From assembly GCA_029549705.1 (NCBI GenBank), contig JAKPIR010000206.1:1-9013 (forward strand): a DNA stretch of 9,013 nucleotides, read 5' to 3'. Position 1 is the first letter of the stretch; every line of letters starts with the position of its first letter. The translations under genes and the position numbers were made by a program. This DNA comes from Pseudomonadota bacterium (GTDB lineage Bacteria; Pseudomonadota; Gammaproteobacteria; Burkholderiales; Methylophilaceae). The notes under the pieces were generated by a model. The model had not been told where the DNA came from. It worked only from the letters and a program-made list of their open reading frames with translations, and made no database searches. This document shows positions 6,679-9,013 of the stretch, one piece after another.

Positions 6679-6740
6679 ATCAAGATTTTCTAGCATTAAA
6701 ACTGAAACTTTAATCCAAGTAAATCAATAAGTTACAAAAT

Positions 6741-6746
6741 ATTATA
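6741..6746 (-). promoter_or_regulatory. Candidate -10 box for the PEP-CTERM/eps operon
   Basis: A perfect TATAAT on the minus strand lies just downstream of the argG terminator and about 155 nt before the PEP-CTERM start codon, in very AT-rich DNA. The hexamer 17 nt upstream is a poor -35. If used, the transcript would start near 6734 and include the whole structured leader. I found no sigma-54 -24/-12 pair with correct spacing in 6587-6760. Confidence 0.3.
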
Positions 6747-6759
6747 CAATTAATAAAGC

Positions 6760-6797
6760 AAAAAAATACCACACACTTCTACATCGAAAAGTATGTG
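6760..6797 (-). terminator. Intrinsic terminator of the argF-argG transcript
   Basis: An 11-bp stem (6770-6780 with 6787-6797) has a 6-nt loop, with two G-U pairs when read as minus-strand RNA. After GTA (6769-6767) it is followed by seven T (6766-6760). It lies about 30 nt past the argG stop codon and separates the arginine genes from the eps operon. On the plus strand the two wobble pairs become mismatches and there is no T-run, so it works in the minus direction only. Confidence 0.82.
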
Positions 6798-6828
6798 AGC
6801 CCGCTGTTAAAACTTATATGCCGCTAAT

Positions 6829-8052
6829 CTACTTTTTTCTGTTTTTGAGATTAGCTGCAATACGCATTCTGAGTGCATTTAATTTAATAAATCCACCCGC
6901 GTCTTTTTGGTCGTAAGCGCCCTTATCATCTTCAAAGGTTGCAATTGACGAATCAAATAGCGAATCAGTATTGCTATCACGACCAGAAACAATCACGTTA
7001 CCTTTATAAAGTTTCAAGCGTACCCAGCCGTTGACTGACTTCTGCGTGTGATCAATTAATGTTTGCAAAGCCAGGCGTTCTGGACTCCACCAATAACCGT
7101 TATAGATCAAACTGGCATACCTTGGCATCAAGTCATCTTTTAAATGCGCGACTTCTCGATCGAGCGTAATCGACTCAATCGCACGGTGTGCTTTTAGCAA
7201 AATAGTACCGCCCGGTGTTTCATAACATCCACGAGATTTCATGCCTACATAGCGGTTCTCAACCAAATCTAGGCGCCCTATTCCGTGCTTACCGCCCAAC
7301 TTATTCAAATGCGCCAGAATATCGTGCGCTTTCATGGCTTCACCATTTAAACTGACCGGATCGCCATTGACATATTCAATGTCCAGATACTCGGCTGCAT
7401 CCGGCGCATTCTCTGGGCTCACAGTCCAACGCCACATAGATTCTTCAGCTTCAGCTGCGGGGTCTTCCAAATGACGGCCTTCATACGAAATATGCAACAA
7501 ATTGGCATCCATACTGTACGGACTACCGCCTTGCTTATGCTTCATATCCACAGGAATACCATGCGATTCCGCGTAGCTCATTAACTTTTCGCGGCTGAGC
7601 AAATCCCATTCACGCCACGGGGCGATAATCTGAATGTTAGGATTTAACGCATACGCGCCCAATTCAAAACGCACTTGGTCATTACCTTTTCCTGTGGCGC
7701 CATGTGAAATGGCATCTGCATTGGTTTCACGGGCAATTTCGATTAAACGCTTAGCGATAAGCGGGCGGGCAATTGAGGTGCCAAGCAAGTATTCACCTTC
7801 ATAGACCGTATTGGCGCGAAACATGGGAAATACAAAATCCCGCACAAATTCTTCACGCACATCATCAATGTAGATTTCTTTCACACCTGCTGCTTTAGCT
7901 TTTGCACGCGCGGGTTCGAGCTCTTCGCCTTGGCCCAAATCGGCGGTGAACGTGACGATTTCACATTGGTATTCATCTTGCAGCCATTTAAGAATAACTG
8001 AAGTATCAAGACCACCAGAATACGCTAAAACTACTTTATTAACTTTGCTCAT
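6829..8052 (-). CDS. argG: Argininosuccinate synthase
   Basis: This cytoplasmic enzyme joins citrulline and aspartate with ATP to give argininosuccinate (EC 6.3.4.5), the penultimate step of arginine synthesis. The protein has 407 residues, the normal length for the shorter ArgG type. The N-terminal PP-loop AYSGGLDTS is at 10-18 and binds ATP. The conserved GATGKGNDQVRFE is at 118-130. SPYSMDANLLHISYEGRHLEDP lies in mid-protein, and the ENRYVGMKSRGCYETPGG block in the second half. It starts 3 nt after the argF stop, and its ribosome binding site (AGGAAAAG, 8068-8061) lies inside the end of argF, so the two are very likely co-transcribed and translationally coupled. It is followed by its own terminator. 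Composition is visibly more GC-rich than in the eps and GMC genes. Confidence 0.98.
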   Translation of the reverse strand: MSKVNKVVLAYSGGLDTSVILKWLQDEYQCEIVTFTADLGQGEELEPARAKAKAAGVKEIYIDDVREEFVRDFVFPMFRANTVYEGEYLLGTSIARPLIAKRLIEIARETNADAISHGATGKGNDQVRFELGAYALNPNIQIIAPWREWDLLSREKLMSYAESHGIPVDMKHKQGGSPYSMDANLLHISYEGRHLEDPAAEAEESMWRWTVSPENAPDAAEYLDIEYVNGDPVSLNGEAMKAHDILAHLNKLGGKHGIGRLDLVENRYVGMKSRGCYETPGGTILLKAHRAIESITLDREVAHLKDDLMPRYASLIYNGYWWSPERLALQTLIDHTQKSVNGWVRLKLYKGNVIVSGRDSNTDSLFDSSIATFEDDKGAYDQKDAGGFIKLNALRMRIAANLKNRKK

Positions 8053-8055
8053 TCG

Positions 8056-8970
8056 TTACACTTTTCCTAATAATAAATATTCCATCAATGCTTTTTGAAC
8101 ATGTAGCCTGTTTTCAGCTTCATCCCATACCACGCTATGCACGCCATCAATCACGTCTGCTGAAACCTCTTCACCGCGATGCGCCGGTAGACAATGCATA
8201 AACAGTGCTTCTTTTGCTGCAATACGCATCATGTCGCTATCCACCTGCCAATCAGCAAAATCTCGCTTGCGGGCTTCATTTTCAGCTTCAAATCCCATGC
8301 TGGTCCACACATCGGTGGTCACTAAGTCTGCATCCTTTGCTGCGTCCATCGGGTCTGCAAAGACTTCAAAATGGTCATGGCCATATAAATTGGCACGTTC
8401 AGGCTCCACCTCATAACCTGGCGGCGTTGAAACGTGTACATTAAAATCGAGCAACTCTGCCGCTTGCAACCAGGTGTTACACATATTGTTGCTGTCGCCA
8501 ATCCACGCCACTGTTTTGCCTGTTATGGGGCCACGATGTTCAATAAAGGTAAAAATATCGGCAAGAATTTGGCAAGGATGATATTCATTGGTGAGGCCAT
8601 TAATCACCGGAACGCGAGAGTTGGCAGCAAAGCGCTCAATAATCTCTTGCTCAAACGTTCGAATCATCACCAAGTCGCTCATGCGTGAAATGACTTGTGC
8701 CGCGTCTTCAACTGGCTCACCACGACCCAGCTGCGAATCACGTGTATTCAAATAAATTGCAGACCCACCAAGCTGATGCATACCTGCTTCAAACGAAAGT
8801 CGTGTTCTGGTACTGGCTTTTTCAAAAATCATCACCAGCGTGCGGTCCTGCAAAGGCCAATATTGCTGATAAGCTTTGAATTGCTGCTTAATGATTTTGG
8901 TTCGTGTGAATAAATGCTCTAACTCGTCACGATTAAGATCATTAAATTGTAGAAAATGTTTAATTGCCAT
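8056..8970 (-). CDS. argF: Ornithine carbamoyltransferase
   Basis: This cytoplasmic enzyme transfers the carbamoyl group from carbamoyl phosphate to ornithine, giving citrulline (EC 2.1.3.3), the substrate of the next gene's product. The protein is 304 residues, the usual length. The carbamoyl-phosphate loop STRTR is at 53-57, HPCQ at 131-134, the ornithine-binding DVWTSMG at 220-226, and the catalytic HCLP at 259-262. All key residues are present. The start fits the family (MAIKHFLQF), but I see no clear Shine-Dalgarno in the 43 nt upstream (8971-9013). Those 43 nt show no promoter or operator I can support. A co-transcribed upstream gene such as argD is possible but outside the window. Confidence 0.98.
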   Translation of the reverse strand: MAIKHFLQFNDLNRDELEHLFTRTKIIKQQFKAYQQYWPLQDRTLVMIFEKASTRTRLSFEAGMHQLGGSAIYLNTRDSQLGRGEPVEDAAQVISRMSDLVMIRTFEQEIIERFAANSRVPVINGLTNEYHPCQILADIFTFIEHRGPITGKTVAWIGDSNNMCNTWLQAAELLDFNVHVSTPPGYEVEPERANLYGHDHFEVFADPMDAAKDADLVTTDVWTSMGFEAENEARKRDFADWQVDSDMMRIAAKEALFMHCLPAHRGEEVSADVIDGVHSVVWDEAENRLHVQKALMEYLLLGKV

Positions 8971-9013
8971 ATGGGTAAGTCGATTAATTTTATTAAAACC
9001 AGCGACTAGTTTA

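Noticed and set aside
6587..6760. Sigma-54 promoter before the PEP-CTERM gene, as known for some PEP-CTERM regulons
   Set aside because: TGGCCC...GGGC near 6679-6666 looks similar, but the GG-to-GC spacing is one base short, and it is better explained as a stem.
8205..8913. Several plus-strand ORFs opposite argF
   Set aside because: They are antisense to a fully intact argF with all catalytic motifs, and none resembles a known protein.
1..9013. CRISPR arrays, insertion sequences, tRNA or rRNA genes
   Set aside because: No spaced direct repeats, transposase motifs, terminal repeats or RNA-gene signatures were seen on either strand.

Overview
The window reads like a chromosomal segment of a betaproteobacterium, most plausibly of the methylotroph family Methylophilaceae (Methylotenera, Methylophilus, Methylobacillus). 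This rests on protein resemblance to the eps (methanolan-type) exopolysaccharide proteins and on the betaproteobacterial look of ArgF and ArgG. It is an inference, since no database search was possible. All confident genes lie on the minus strand, so transcription runs from high to low coordinates.

Right part (6829-8970): argF and argG, the last two-but-one steps of arginine synthesis, are separated by only 3 nt. They are closed by a good intrinsic terminator at 6760-6797. Middle part (1983-6586): an exopolysaccharide export and chain-length module. In transcription order it holds a small PEP-CTERM protein, EpsE (Wza-like outer-membrane export), EpsL (outer-membrane beta-barrel), EpsF (Wzz-type inner-membrane copolymerase) and EpsG (cytoplasmic BY-kinase-type P-loop ATPase). 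Left part (291-1945): a 59-residue ORF with a twin-arginine signal, whose stop lies 2 nt before a GMC flavoprotein oxidoreductase gene. A very strong terminator at 194-241 ends the unit. Positions 1-108 may be the tail of a convergent plus-strand gene.

EpsF and EpsG would control polymer length in the inner membrane, and EpsE with EpsL would carry the polymer through the periplasm and outer membrane. The PEP-CTERM protein is a likely exosortase substrate. The exosortase, glycosyltransferases, flippase and polymerase are not in the window, and the terminator shows this transcript does not continue into them. The GMC enzyme with its Tat partner looks like a periplasmic two-component dehydrogenase attached to the operon.

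The most interesting structure is non-coding. The leader between the arg terminator and the PEP-CTERM gene contains four segments that can pair in mutually exclusive ways, and the last of them covers the ribosome binding site. A second hairpin partly covers the ribosome binding site of epsL. The other candidate novelty is the small Tat ORF.
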